A stretch of DNA of 64,000 bases from PNON01 sp963757065 (GTDB lineage Bacteria > Chloroflexota > Anaerolineae > Anaerolineales > Anaerolineaceae): positions 124,001 through 188,000 of the forward strand of contig CAVWQC010000005.1 in the NCBI GenBank assembly GCA_963757065.1, written 5' to 3'. The notes beneath the pieces were generated by a model, which saw only the letters and a list, made by a program, of their open reading frames with translations, searched no databases and was not told where the DNA came from. A program made the position numbers and the translations under genes. This document shows, one piece after another, positions 35,218 to 43,362 of the stretch (the stretch's first letter is position 1; each line of letters starts with the position of its first letter).

Positions 35218-35327
35218 GAGTGCGGACAGGTTTCCCGGCGACACCCGGAATTAGCTCCTTACCGCTGCTTCCTCTCGGACCTGACGGGGTTCGAAGCGTT
35301 CCGCCGCGCCGGACCCATCCGGCACTC
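35218..35327 (-). ncRNA. ffs: Signal recognition particle RNA (small bacterial type)
   Basis: On the minus strand the sequence holds the conserved domain IV loop (GTCAGGTCCGAGAGGAAGCA followed by GCGGTAAGGAGC). The ends GAGTGC and GCACTC pair to close the hairpin, giving about 110 nt. Boundaries are estimated from this pairing. It binds Ffh and directs membrane proteins to the translocon. Confidence 0.85.
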
Positions 35328-35463
35328 GCGCATAAGGATACCGTAAGGATGTCAGGCTGTCAATTGCCACCGGAATTTCATCCCCCGGTCACGCCGGGTG
35401 GAAAATCTATATGGATTCAATCGGTTGTGGTAAAATCGAAGGGCTTAAGAGGTTATGATAAAT

Positions 35464-35551
35464 GGAGGGGTGGCCGAGCGGCTTAAGGCGCTTGTCTTGA
35501 AAACAAGTGTGGGGCAACTCACCGTGGGTTCGAATCCCTCCCCCTCCGCCA
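35464..35551 (+). tRNA. tRNA-Ser (UGA)
   Basis: Acceptor stem GGAGGGG/CCCCTCC, anticodon loop CTTGAAA with TGA, a long variable arm typical of tRNA-Ser, T-loop GTTCGAATC and an encoded CCA end. 88 nt. Confidence 0.95.
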
Positions 35552-35574
35552 TCATAATAAACCTCTATAAAACT

Positions 35575-35666
35575 GGGGAGGTGCCAGAGTGGCCGATTGG
35601 GCTCGCCTGCTAAGTGAGTGCTGGGGTTAAACTCAGCCGTGGGTTCAAATCCCACCCTCCCCGCCA
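35575..35666 (+). tRNA. tRNA-Ser (GCU)
   Basis: Acceptor GGGGAGG/CCTCCCC, anticodon loop CTGCTAA with GCT, long variable arm, T-loop GTTCAAATC and encoded CCA. 92 nt, starting 23 bp after the tRNA-Ser(UGA) gene. Its 3' end is duplicated 107 bp downstream. Confidence 0.95.
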
Positions 35667-35794
35667 GAAAATCAAACCGTCACGAAATCGTCGTGTCCTT
35701 TTCAATACACGCCAAATGATACAGCCGCGCGTCCCCGGAAGGGGATTAAATTCAAATCTCACCCTCCCTGCCAGAAAATTAAAACGTCAGAAAT
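35644..35794. repeat. Direct repeat of the tRNA-Ser 3' end and flank (att-like)
   Basis: The T-arm/3' end plus flank of tRNA-Ser(GCU), 35644-35688, recurs at 35751-35794 with about 90% identity by eye (TTCAAATCCCACCCTCCCCG versus TTCAAATCTCACCCTCCCTG, then matching GCCAGAAAAT). The second copy has no tRNA 5' half. Tandem tRNA-end copies are left by tyrosine-recombinase integration or by excision; the AT-rich block starts right after. Confidence 0.65.
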
Positions 35795-35813
35795 GGCATT
35801 CAAAATATAACTG

Positions 35814-36179
35814 TTATAGGGACTGCTTGACCATCCATAGTATCCGGTCATATGAAATGGCATAGTGCAAGACAAGTATTAATCCCAAAATCCATGCAAA
35901 GGTTAGCCACCGTAAATCAACCAACGCCCATACTACAGAAGCAAATAAAGCAAGCTCAAAAAACAAACGCAAAACACCTGGAATTGCAACCGGAGCTGAA
36001 CCAGGGTCATTGGGAACCCTGAATGTTGCCCACAGAATTGCGACGAGAATTGGAATCCCAAAAGCGAGGAGATATCGCAGCCACCCATCACCTCTATGCC
36101 ATCCCCAAATTCCTAAAATTACCAATGCCGCAATCTCAAGTAAAAAGCGCAAAGCTAAATTAATTGGATGAGAGTTCAT
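35814..36179 (-). CDS. YrdB-like (DUF2568) membrane protein
   Basis: About 121 residues and four hydrophobic helices with the family pattern LRFLLEIAALVILGIWGW, FRVPNDPGSAPVAIPG and FFELALFASVVWAL. The function of this family is not known. The ATG at 36179 (after GGTGG) overlaps the end of the SRPBCC gene by 20 bp; a start at 36191 is also possible. First gene of the AT-rich block after the tRNA genes. Confidence 0.75.
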   Translation of the reverse strand: MNSHPINLALRFLLEIAALVILGIWGWHRGDGWLRYLLAFGIPILVAILWATFRVPNDPGSAPVAIPGVLRLFFELALFASVVWALVDLRWLTFAWILGLILVLHYAISYDRILWMVKQSL

Positions 36180-36624
36180 TATGTCCACCATTATTTTTTT
36201 CCGATTCCGATTTAAGAACTTGTAAAGATCCCATCAACGATTTATCAAGAAAGTTGGGATCAAATACTTTCAGCAGGGTAGGAAACCAGCCGCTCAATGA
36301 TTCTTCAGTTATTACATGGGTGAAACCACCTTGCGGCTCCATAGTCCAGTGATGAATAGCTTTCATACCGATAGAATCACCAGTCCAACCAATTCGAGAT
36401 GGTTTTTCTAATTCCTGAATAACCGATGTAATATTTAGTGTCTTAGCTTTCCATTTAAAAATAGTACCGTCTGTTAATTCCCCTTCAATTCTTGAAGAAG
36501 TGACATCCGGCTGCCATCTAGGCCAGTCTTCAATTGTCGTTAATATAGACCAAACCTTTTCAATTGGAACAGCAATGATAATTTCCTTTTTTGCCTTCAG
36601 TGGTGCAGATTGATTGATTTCCAT
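36160..36624 (-). CDS. SRPBCC-fold (polyketide cyclase/START-like) protein
   Basis: The 154-residue protein begins with the typical first strand and helix (KKEIIIAVPIEKVWSILTT, WPRWQPDV) and keeps the beta-grip pattern to HVITEESLSGW. These proteins bind hydrophobic ligands or act as small enzymes. A good AGGAGGTAG precedes the ATG. Overlaps the YrdB-like gene, so both are probably one transcript. Confidence 0.85.
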   Translation of the reverse strand: MEINQSAPLKAKKEIIIAVPIEKVWSILTTIEDWPRWQPDVTSSRIEGELTDGTIFKWKAKTLNITSVIQELEKPSRIGWTGDSIGMKAIHHWTMEPQGGFTHVITEESLSGWFPTLLKVFDPNFLDKSLMGSLQVLKSESEKNNGGHNELSSN

Positions 36625-36694
36625 AACTACCTCCTAATTCATTCGGTTGGACCGAATCCTACCCATTTCTTATTGAATCTTTCGATATCCGATC

Positions 36695-37324
36695 CTATTT
36701 ATTAATAAACATTATTGACGAAGTTAGAATCCAGAGGAATTTTGCCAGGTCGTCATTAATAAATGCGATCCCGATCGACAACAAGAATATTCCGGACATG
36801 ATCAACGGTGATAGGGTTTCTTTGCGTAGTTGGTGCATATTCAGCCCCTGATTGACCAACCGGTCATGATAAGAGGCGTATTGCCAAAGAATAAACGATA
36901 GAAGACCAATCAGGACCATTACAAGTGCGTAAAATATGGTGGCAGTTCGATTTCCATACTCACTGAGTACAGAAGTAGGAAACGGAATGAATGCAATTGC
37001 CATTAACAGAAGAAAATTCAAAGATATTAGGGTGTTATCCACCCGTTTGATCAAGAGGAATTTTCGATGATGTCCATTCCAGAACACACCTATAACGAGA
37101 AAGCTGACCAAATATCCCAAATACTTTGGCCAAAGATTAAGTAGTGCATGGGTCAATCCGGAATTTGTTAAATTTCCTTCGCTTGCTGGAAGACGAATCT
37201 CTAGAGCTAACAACGTAATTGCTATAGCAAATACAGCATCACTGAAAAAGATAAGGCGTTCCAAGGAGAGATGATCTTGGTCGGTATGAAATGAGGTTTT
37301 ATTTTCAACATTATCTGAGGTCAT
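36695..37324 (-). CDS. TMEM175-like (DUF1211) potassium channel protein
   Basis: The 209-residue protein has six predicted helices and the signature RLIFFSDAVFAIAITLLALE (the R..FSD motif) of bacterial TMEM175-type K+ channels. The protein has one six-helix unit, so the channel would be a tetramer. It belongs to the AT-rich accessory block. Confidence 0.88.
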   Translation of the reverse strand: MTSDNVENKTSFHTDQDHLSLERLIFFSDAVFAIAITLLALEIRLPASEGNLTNSGLTHALLNLWPKYLGYLVSFLVIGVFWNGHHRKFLLIKRVDNTLISLNFLLLMAIAFIPFPTSVLSEYGNRTATIFYALVMVLIGLLSFILWQYASYHDRLVNQGLNMHQLRKETLSPLIMSGIFLLSIGIAFINDDLAKFLWILTSSIMFINK

Positions 37325-37366
37325 TAAATAATCCCTGCCACAAATGATATTGAAGTATTTGACTTA

Positions 37367-38188
37367 TTAATTCTGCGGTAAAGCTGTGGTTCCCTGAATT
37401 TCATTTGCTTTGTAAGTACTAGTGCTTCTTTGAGTTACAACAATCAACGCTGCAGCAACCCATTGTACAGAAATAAAAATCCAGAAAAGACGCAAATCAC
37501 CAGTCATAACATTCATGTATGCAATTGTAGTGTCGGTTGCAGCATGAAAGATGGCTGCCACAAGCACGCTCCCTTTGCTATGATTGAACAACCAGGTCAT
37601 CAAGATAGATGTGGCAACTGCTGATAAGAAGAACCCAATAAATGGTATTGTTGATTGAAACGAACCGGGAATAAAGAAGAGGGGAATATGCCAAAGACCC
37701 CAGAGTATCCCGAGAATTAATCCGGCTGTCACACTGTTATATCTATTCTGTAAGCGAGGTAATGCAAACCCTCGCCAGGCAGTCTCTTCTGTGAATATGA
37801 AGAAAAATATTTGAAAAAGAAATGAAGGTAACAGATTGTTCAAGGTTAATAAAACACCTACTTGATGAGTACCTCCCAAAATTCGATGAATTGCTATTGA
37901 AACCAGGCTTAATATCATCGTAAAGAATAAAGCGGATATATACCAGGTCGGCTTAACTCGCCAGCGGATAATTCTGCTGAAAATATCTTTGATAGCTGGC
38001 CATCCGCCAGTAACCGCGGCTGTAGTATAAGTAGCCAAATTTAGACCAATCCAAAATGCCAATGATTGCGGGATATGAAATTGGATTATGTGGTTGGATT
38101 GGGCAATAGACGTTCCCCAAATCAACCATGGGAACAAAAATGCTAGAATAAAAAACATCACAAGCGGGTAACTTTTAATGGTTTTCAT
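37367..38188 (-). CDS. CPBP-family intramembrane metalloprotease
   Basis: The 273-residue protein is polytopic with the CPBP/ABI motifs: EETAWRGFALPRLQNR (EExxxR), GLWHIPLFF (second His motif) and AAIFHAATD (third His). These resemble Rce1/CAAX-processing glutamic proteases and are often linked to bacteriocin immunity or stress. Codon and base composition is AT-rich like its neighbours. Confidence 0.88.
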   Translation of the reverse strand: MKTIKSYPLVMFFILAFLFPWLIWGTSIAQSNHIIQFHIPQSLAFWIGLNLATYTTAAVTGGWPAIKDIFSRIIRWRVKPTWYISALFFTMILSLVSIAIHRILGGTHQVGVLLTLNNLLPSFLFQIFFFIFTEETAWRGFALPRLQNRYNSVTAGLILGILWGLWHIPLFFIPGSFQSTIPFIGFFLSAVATSILMTWLFNHSKGSVLVAAIFHAATDTTIAYMNVMTGDLRLFWIFISVQWVAAALIVVTQRSTSTYKANEIQGTTALPQN

Positions 38189-38205
38189 TTTATTAACTCC
38201 ATTTA

Positions 38206-38559
38206 TTGTTGAAAGAATGCAAGTTTATTAGTGAGATCCATATATTCTCGGAAGACCTCCTTAAAACTGTAACCACCATCTGTGTATTCTCAATAAGATT
38301 ATTCATCCTTCTAGTAACCTCCCAAAGTGGGCCAACTAATGTATTTTATATTATTTTTATCCAATATATCATAATAATTTTCTCAATTCTATATGAAGAT
38401 TATTAAAACTCTCTACAAACTCATAAAATTCATCTCTCATGTTATTAGAGGAAGGGACATTTTTTTGAATTTGAGCGATGTGCACAATAGAAACCAAATT
38501 TACATAATTAGGTTGTATTGATTACAGCAGAACTCGGTCTAATTGAATGAGGTATCCTT
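38206..38559. other. AT-rich stretch without a supported gene
   Basis: No frame here has a ribosome site together with a plausible protein. A 66-codon frame at 38206-38406 is low-complexity and hydrophobic only because of AT bias. This may be decayed accessory DNA. Confidence 0.5.
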
Positions 38560-38594
38560 AAAAAAAGTAAGGACTCGATATTTCGAGTCCTTAC
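38560..38594 (-). terminator. Minus-strand terminator
   Basis: GTAAGGACTCGA and TCGAGTCCTTAC form a perfect 12-bp stem with a TATT loop; on the minus strand it is followed by seven Ts. It would stop transcripts from the methyltransferase operon upstream. Confidence 0.85.
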
Positions 38595-38633
38595 CAGGAC
38601 AAGCATACTTCCAGAAACCTGATTGTCATTTTA

Positions 38634-38753
38634 TTATGCAGTTCTTCTTAAGTTACGCCTTCTCTTACCCAATAATTTTTCTACTCCTTTCTGGATAACG
38701 ATGACCATTAATGTCACCAATCCTCCTGTCGGTGGAGGAGGCGATTTAGCCAT
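38634..38753 (-). CDS. Possible small basic membrane-type protein (39 residues)
   Basis: The ATG at 38753 opens MAKSPPPPTGG, then a short hydrophobic run (LVTLMVIVI) and a strongly basic tail (GKRRRNLRRTA). The PPPPTGG-hydrophobic-basic order recalls a minimal sorting signal. It sits between the methyltransferase gene and a minus-strand terminator, so it is probably transcribed. There is no clear ribosome site, and it could be the tail of a decayed longer gene. Confidence 0.3.
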   Translation of the reverse strand: MAKSPPPPTGGLVTLMVIVIQKGVEKLLGKRRRNLRRTA

Positions 38754-38799
38754 AGTTGACACAAATAAAGCCCGGTAAATCCTTTATCCCGAATTCACG

Positions 38800-39453
38800 T
38801 TAATTAGCCTTTCTGAAGCGAATTGTATAATTCATAAGATTTCCTTCACTTTTCTCCATTAGAAATCCTGCATGTTCTACTTGTTTTATTGTATACTTTT
38901 CTAATGGATAATCTGGATCAACAAGCAATTCTGTAATTGCTATTCTTCCATCATTTTTTAATACCCGTTTTGCCTCAATGAGAGCTTTATGTTTATCAGG
39001 GATTTCTTGCAGTACTGTAATAAGTAAAATAGCGTCAATAAACTGGTCGTGAAATGGTAGTTCATATGCATTTCCAAGAATCAGCTTAACATTATTAATA
39101 TCCTTGTTCTCATTTTTCGACAATTTGCTTTCTAGTTTATCAAGCATTTCTTGTTGTATATCGAGTGAGAATACAGTTCCATTTTGACCTACCGCCCTTG
39201 CGATATCAATTGTATATGCACCACTTCCACATCCAAGTTCTAGTACTTTCATTCCTGCTTTTATTCCACTTCTTTCTAATAATAGATCTGCTGACTGTAT
39301 TTTTTTTCTCAATTTGCTGTCTAAGAAATAAGATACAAAATGTGGAGCTGGAAAATGAATAAATTTGCGTAAAATACGCACTCCAATGAGGATCATGAAT
39401 AATAAGTATCCTACAATTGCAGCTATAACAATGAGAATGATCTTTGCTATCAT
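38800..39453 (-). CDS. Membrane-anchored class I SAM methyltransferase
   Basis: The 217-residue protein starts with a membrane helix (residues 3-27) and then a UbiE/Erg6-like core: motif I VLELGCGSGAYTIDIA, acidic loop VFSLDIQQEML, motif II DAILLITVLQEIPD and LKNDGRIAITELL. Substrate unknown; the anchor suggests a lipid. Its ATG overlaps the stop of a 38-codon frame upstream (ATGA), so it is probably part of the HXXEE-TetR operon. Confidence 0.87.
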   Translation of the reverse strand: MIAKIILIVIAAIVGYLLFMILIGVRILRKFIHFPAPHFVSYFLDSKLRKKIQSADLLLERSGIKAGMKVLELGCGSGAYTIDIARAVGQNGTVFSLDIQQEMLDKLESKLSKNENKDINNVKLILGNAYELPFHDQFIDAILLITVLQEIPDKHKALIEAKRVLKNDGRIAITELLVDPDYPLEKYTIKQVEHAGFLMEKSEGNLMNYTIRFRKAN

Positions 39454-39566
39454 TTTGTTTTCTGCCTTTCCTGGTGAGTCAATTGGCGATAGTGGCTGAT
39501 TTTTCCGCCTAAGGTTGAATAGCGAATGATAAGGTAATTAAAGATCCAAAGGATGGCCGGCGACAT
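39450..39566 (-). CDS. HXXEE-like fragment coupled to the methyltransferase
   Basis: A 38-codon frame between tetR and the methyltransferase gene. WIFNYLIIRYSTLGGKI matches WILAYMIIRYSLLKGEI in the full HXXEE protein (11 of 17 residues identical by eye). It starts 3 bp past the tetR stop and overlaps the next start as ATGA. It is either a remnant of a second HXXEE gene or a small protein kept for translational coupling. Confidence 0.5.
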   Translation of the reverse strand: MSPAILWIFNYLIIRYSTLGGKISHYRQLTHQERQKTK

Positions 39567-39569
39567 GAG

Positions 39570-40181
39570 CTATGATAACTTTTTTTGGACAAGCCCAGCG
39601 GCCACACATTCCACTAAAAGGGCCAGCGATTTGGCGTGGAGTTCAGGCATACCGTTACCGCGATCTAAGGCAGCAGAGAATAAAATCTGAACTAAATGGG
39701 TAACCGTTTCGGTGCTTCCGCGGGTAACGATGCCTCGATCGACCCAATCTTGAATAATGCTTTGTAATCCGGTGAATATGATCGTCTCGGCTTGACCATT
39801 CAATTTATCGCGAAACTTTCGCCTGAAGACCTCCTGGCTATCTTCCTCCATTAATAGGCGTATGATTGGATCCTGTGTAATCTCCTGGATCGCGTGATGC
39901 AAGAAGGCGATAATTTCGCTTTCCGGTTCGCCTGTCAAATTACGGTTCCGTTCTGTTTGATACAACTCCCTTGAAATCCGGATCTGCTCTGAAAGTATTT
40001 CAAAGAAAAGATCTTCCTTGGAAGGGAAAAATAGGTAGAAACTCCCAGTAGAGATGCCGGCTGCTTTGGCCAGTGTCCTAATCGTCGTTTTTTGGAGGCC
40101 ATACCTTGCAAAGGTTTCTTTTCCCCTCGTGAGTAATCTTTCTCGAATAATCGTTTTTTCTCGTTCGTCGAATGCTTTCAT
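39570..40181 (-). CDS. TetR/AcrR-family transcriptional regulator
   Basis: The N-terminal helix-turn-helix is clear (ETFARYGLQKTTIRTLAKAA and GISTGSFYLFFPSKEDLF). The C-terminal ligand domain has no recognised ligand signature. I chose the ATG at 40181 (MKAFDEREKT), with GGAG upstream; an upstream ATG at 40247 would add an unstructured start. About 203 residues, normal for TetR. It lies 84 bp downstream of the HXXEE gene and probably represses that operon. Confidence 0.88.
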   Translation of the reverse strand: MKAFDEREKTIIRERLLTRGKETFARYGLQKTTIRTLAKAAGISTGSFYLFFPSKEDLFFEILSEQIRISRELYQTERNRNLTGEPESEIIAFLHHAIQEITQDPIIRLLMEEDSQEVFRRKFRDKLNGQAETIIFTGLQSIIQDWVDRGIVTRGSTETVTHLVQILFSAALDRGNGMPELHAKSLALLVECVAAGLVQKKLS

Positions 40182-40264
40182 ATTTTGAAACGCTCCTTGG
40201 GACCTCTGCTGTTCAACCGCAATTAGAGAGCCGGTGTTGAGCCGCATTATTAAGAGCAGTTCTG

Positions 40265-40795
40265 CTATTCATGGGATACATGCTTGATGGTTTTTGCTTT
40301 GGTGATAAATAAAACACCAAACATAACCGCCGTGATTAGGGTGCCAATCACAAATGCAATTGAGAATTCTGATGGAAGGATTTCGCCCTTTAGAAGGGAA
40401 TAGCGAATGATCATATAAGCCAGAATCCACGTCAGTATGCTGGCTAGAAGCCCCGATGAGAATTTACGTGTAATTACCGTCTCGCCGAAATGCCACACTC
40501 CATTCAGTGTTCGCTCAATGGCTAAGGCGAGAGGAAAGATAACCCATCTTCCGCCTTCGATATCGTATGCAATGATCGCCAACACGTTAAGACTTAGCAG
40601 GAAGGTGTTGAACCAAAAGAACTTTGGCCAACTATAGGAGGGATAAAAGTTTTTACGTACCTTGTCTACGAAGATCTCACCTAAAACCGATTCTTCGAGA
40701 ATATGAAGAACATAAACGGCAACAAACCCCCAGAAAAGAAGCTGGACTGGGATGGAAAGTGGGGCAGTTGAATTCGTGGTGAAGGTGATATTCAT
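40265..40795 (-). CDS. HXXEE-domain membrane protein
   Basis: About 176 residues with several helices and the family motif HILEE, followed by a second conserved WHFGET. HXXEE proteins occur beside TetR regulators; their function is unknown. I chose ATG 40795 with a perfect GGAGG five bases upstream; the longer frame to 40873 covers the probable operator. First gene of the HXXEE-TetR-methyltransferase operon. Confidence 0.85.
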   Translation of the reverse strand: MNITFTTNSTAPLSIPVQLLFWGFVAVYVLHILEESVLGEIFVDKVRKNFYPSYSWPKFFWFNTFLLSLNVLAIIAYDIEGGRWVIFPLALAIERTLNGVWHFGETVITRKFSSGLLASILTWILAYMIIRYSLLKGEILPSEFSIAFVIGTLITAVMFGVLFITKAKTIKHVSHE

Positions 40796-40875
40796 AAAAA
40801 CCTCCGTCGTAGGGTGTAGGTAATTCGCAAGTTGCACGATACATAGCCCACTTTGAATTGAATATAAATACATTT

Positions 40876-40891
40876 TGTGAATATGTTCACA
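40876..40891. promoter_or_regulatory. Candidate TetR operator
   Basis: TGTGAATATGTTCACA is a near-perfect palindrome about 80 bp before the HXXEE start. TetR-type sites have this symmetry, and the operon encodes a TetR protein. Confidence 0.5.
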
Positions 40892-40940
40892 TAATAGCGT
40901 AAATCTGTGTGATTGTCAATAAATAATTTGTGGATTAGTA

Positions 40941-41393
40941 TTACAGCGCAAGGTTAGTTGAAAGGGTAGCAAGCCGAGCCAGTTTAGACTTGCGTTGAGA
41001 TAAATAGGCTTTATGGTTCCGTTTCTGGTAGTACCATACTCGTTGCAAAGCAGCCGTTGGATCAAAAAACGGTTTGGGCAGGACACTGGCTAACAGAAGT
41101 CGAACCTTATAAAGGGTCAAAGCGGGCGCAAGATGGTGAAAACGGATGTGCAATCGGATCAAGAAATGATAAGCCAGAGCCACCCACAGCATATGGTGAT
41201 GCCAGCCGATCCAGGAACGCATTTCGTAATGATCGAAACCTACTTCGCCTTTGGCTTCTTCAAAAATAGTTTCGATCGGCCAGCGCATCCCGCTGAGGCG
41301 GACAAACTCAATCAAGGGAGTAATGCCGGGGCATTGCTGAAATAGAATTTGATGATCGATGGATCCTCTAGGTTGCGGTGGATGCTCAGCCAC
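40941..41393 (-). mobile_element. IS701-type transposase remnant (C-terminal part)
   Basis: The frame carries the end of a DDE transposase: FVRLSGMRWPIETIFEEAKG and FDHYEMRSWIGWHHHM, where the Glu of the triad lies in ETIFEEAKGE. The upstream part (WLSIHRNLEDPSIIKFYFSN) is in another frame, with a one-base shift near 41327. The N-terminal two thirds are absent. I could not identify terminal repeats. Confidence 0.75.
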
Positions 41394-41488
41394 TCATGAA
41401 TAGCTATTCCAGTTAAGCCAGGTTCCAGGGCTATCAGAAACGCCGCAAAAACACCTATATCTAACAGTAAGTTCGTTTTATTTTTCAT
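41389..41488 (-). pseudogene. DUF4405-like gene cut by the IS remnant
   Basis: Starting at ATG 41488, MKNKTNLLLDIGVFAAFLIA and LEPGLTGIAIHEWLS match the start of DUF4405 membrane proteins. The frame then runs directly into transposase sequence (IHRNLEDPS) with no break, so the two genes are fused at HEWLS. Only the first helix of the original protein remains. Confidence 0.65.
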
Positions 41489-41682
41489 TCTTATACCCTC
41501 AATGTAATTTAATAATTGATCGATGAGTTTCATGTAACCAGCGTAAAAAATGTATAGATTCTGTGAAGGTTTTTGCCCAACCTCTACCCACAAAGGAGTC
41601 GATGGGAAATCTTTCCCCGAAATACTATTCATATTGAGATCGCATGATAAACTTAATGGTAAGAATTAGGAGACCGCACCAG

Positions 41683-42516
41683 ATGAAGGAATCAGTGCCT
41701 TTGCATTTTGAATCAACCGGGGCAGAAGACACCCAGACGATAGTCTTTCTGCATGGCGGTGGAGCTGCAGGCTGGATGTGGAGAAAGCAGGTTGAAGCCC
41801 TTTCCACCCGTTACCACTGCCTGGTTCCGGACCTTCCCGAGCAGGGGCAGAGTGTGAACACCGGGGCATTTTCAATGGAAAAGGCAGCAGATCTTGTGGC
41901 TGAATTAATCAGCAACCAGGCACATGAGAGAAAGGCGCATATCGTTGGGTTATCCGAAGGTGCCCAGGTGGCTGTTGCCATGCTCAGCCGTCACCCGGAG
42001 GTGATCGACCGCGCAGTGATCAGCAGCGCAATCCTTCACCCTTTGCCGGGGATGCAGTTTTACACACCCGGTTTGATCAGAGCTTCACACCGCTGGTTCG
42101 TGGAACCATTTAAAAACAATAACTGGTGGATCAAGCTCAACATGCAATATGCAGCAGGAATCCCGGATGATTATTTTGATGATTTCAAACGCAGTTTTCA
42201 ATCCACAACTGAAGATGGCTTTACCCATATGATGCTGGCTAATTTGCATTTCCGGCTGCCTTCAGGATTGGAGCAGTTTCAAAATCCCGTGCTGGTGGTG
42301 ACAGGCAGCAAAGAGTATAAGCAAATGAAAGAATCAGCCCGAGACCTGTTGAGTATTCTTCCGCATGCCCATGGAGTAGTTGTGGATCTGGGAAGTAAAG
42401 CTACTTTGGCTCAGGAACATAATTGGGCATTGACTGCACCCGGGTTATTTTCAAAGACGATCGCAGCATTTATTGAAGACAAGCAGATGCCATCCGAACT
42501 AAAAGAATTCGTTTAG
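41683..42516 (+). CDS. Alpha/beta hydrolase
   Basis: About 277 residues with the hydrolase pattern: IVFLHGGGAAGWMWRKQV (oxyanion), GLSEGAQ (nucleophile Ser) and VVTGSKEYKQMK. The C-terminal His may be in LAQEHNWAL. Substrate unknown. The ATG at 41683 is preferred because GGAG lies 10 bp ahead of it; the frame is open back to 41644. Confidence 0.82.
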   Translation: MKESVPLHFESTGAEDTQTIVFLHGGGAAGWMWRKQVEALSTRYHCLVPDLPEQGQSVNTGAFSMEKAADLVAELISNQAHERKAHIVGLSEGAQVAVAMLSRHPEVIDRAVISSAILHPLPGMQFYTPGLIRASHRWFVEPFKNNNWWIKLNMQYAAGIPDDYFDDFKRSFQSTTEDGFTHMMLANLHFRLPSGLEQFQNPVLVVTGSKEYKQMKESARDLLSILPHAHGVVVDLGSKATLAQEHNWALTAPGLFSKTIAAFIEDKQMPSELKEFV

Positions 42517-42550
42517 TTAGCATATTGATTACAAAAACAGGGAGGTGTTC

Positions 42551-43267
42551 ATGGGCGCATTGAATACAAATACACTGATCGGTATCCTGGTCGTCCTGGG
42601 TTTCATCCTCTTTTTTGGGTGGATGATCGTTTGGATGGCCAGAAGCACGAAACAACAAAAAAAAGAACGGGCTGACATGGCTGCGATGCTTGGTTTCCAA
42701 CCGGTTCTCAAAACAGACTATGTAACATTAAAATCCCGCCTGGCTCATATCAACCCGAAACATGGCAGTAATGATAAGGAGTTAAGGGATGTATTTGTAA
42801 AGCACATCCCGGAGGGCGATCTATACCTGTATGACCTTTGGGATACCAGTGGAGATTCATCGAATGTTATTCAAAGCCTGGCACTGGCCCTAGTGGTCAC
42901 TGATAGGCTATTCCCGCGTTTTGTGATCTCTTCCAGGCTATCCATGCCGGGCATGCTGGCGCAATTGGCTAATAAGGTTCTCAGCTGGTCAGTCGGTTTC
43001 CAAATGACCATAGTTGATTTTCCGGAAGAACCGGATTTCAACGAGCATTTTGTCGTTGCCGGGAATGACGAATTGGAAGTTAGAAACCTCTTGAACAGTT
43101 CCATTCTTCATCGTATCAAGGGGTATAAAGGGATTTTGCTGGCTGGAGGTGGAGACACCCTTGAATATTCGCCACAATTTGAGAAAAATGCAGGAAAGAA
43201 AGATATCAACTACCTTTCGACCCGGATCAATTCAGCGCTCGATGTAATGCGAATATTTATTTACTAA
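42551..43267 (+). CDS. Single-helix membrane protein of unknown function
   Basis: About 238 residues: one N-terminal helix (TLIGILVVLGFILFFGWMIV) and a cytoplasmic domain that starts KKERADMAAMLGFQPV. I see no catalytic motif and do not recognise the family. A perfect GGAGG precedes the ATG at 42551. It follows the hydrolase by about 35 bp, so the two may be co-transcribed. Confidence 0.65.
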   Translation: MGALNTNTLIGILVVLGFILFFGWMIVWMARSTKQQKKERADMAAMLGFQPVLKTDYVTLKSRLAHINPKHGSNDKELRDVFVKHIPEGDLYLYDLWDTSGDSSNVIQSLALALVVTDRLFPRFVISSRLSMPGMLAQLANKVLSWSVGFQMTIVDFPEEPDFNEHFVVAGNDELEVRNLLNSSILHRIKGYKGILLAGGGDTLEYSPQFEKNAGKKDINYLSTRINSALDVMRIFIY

Positions 43268-43362
43268 CTGTTATTGTTATTAATTGAGACTTACTACTTT
43301 CGGTGAGTTGTTATGAAGTAGAATAATTGAAACCGTAAAATTCATCATCAGGGAAACCAGTT

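Noticed and set aside
38206..38406. 66-codon hydrophobic plus frame
   Set aside because: AT-rich low-complexity translation with no ribosome site.
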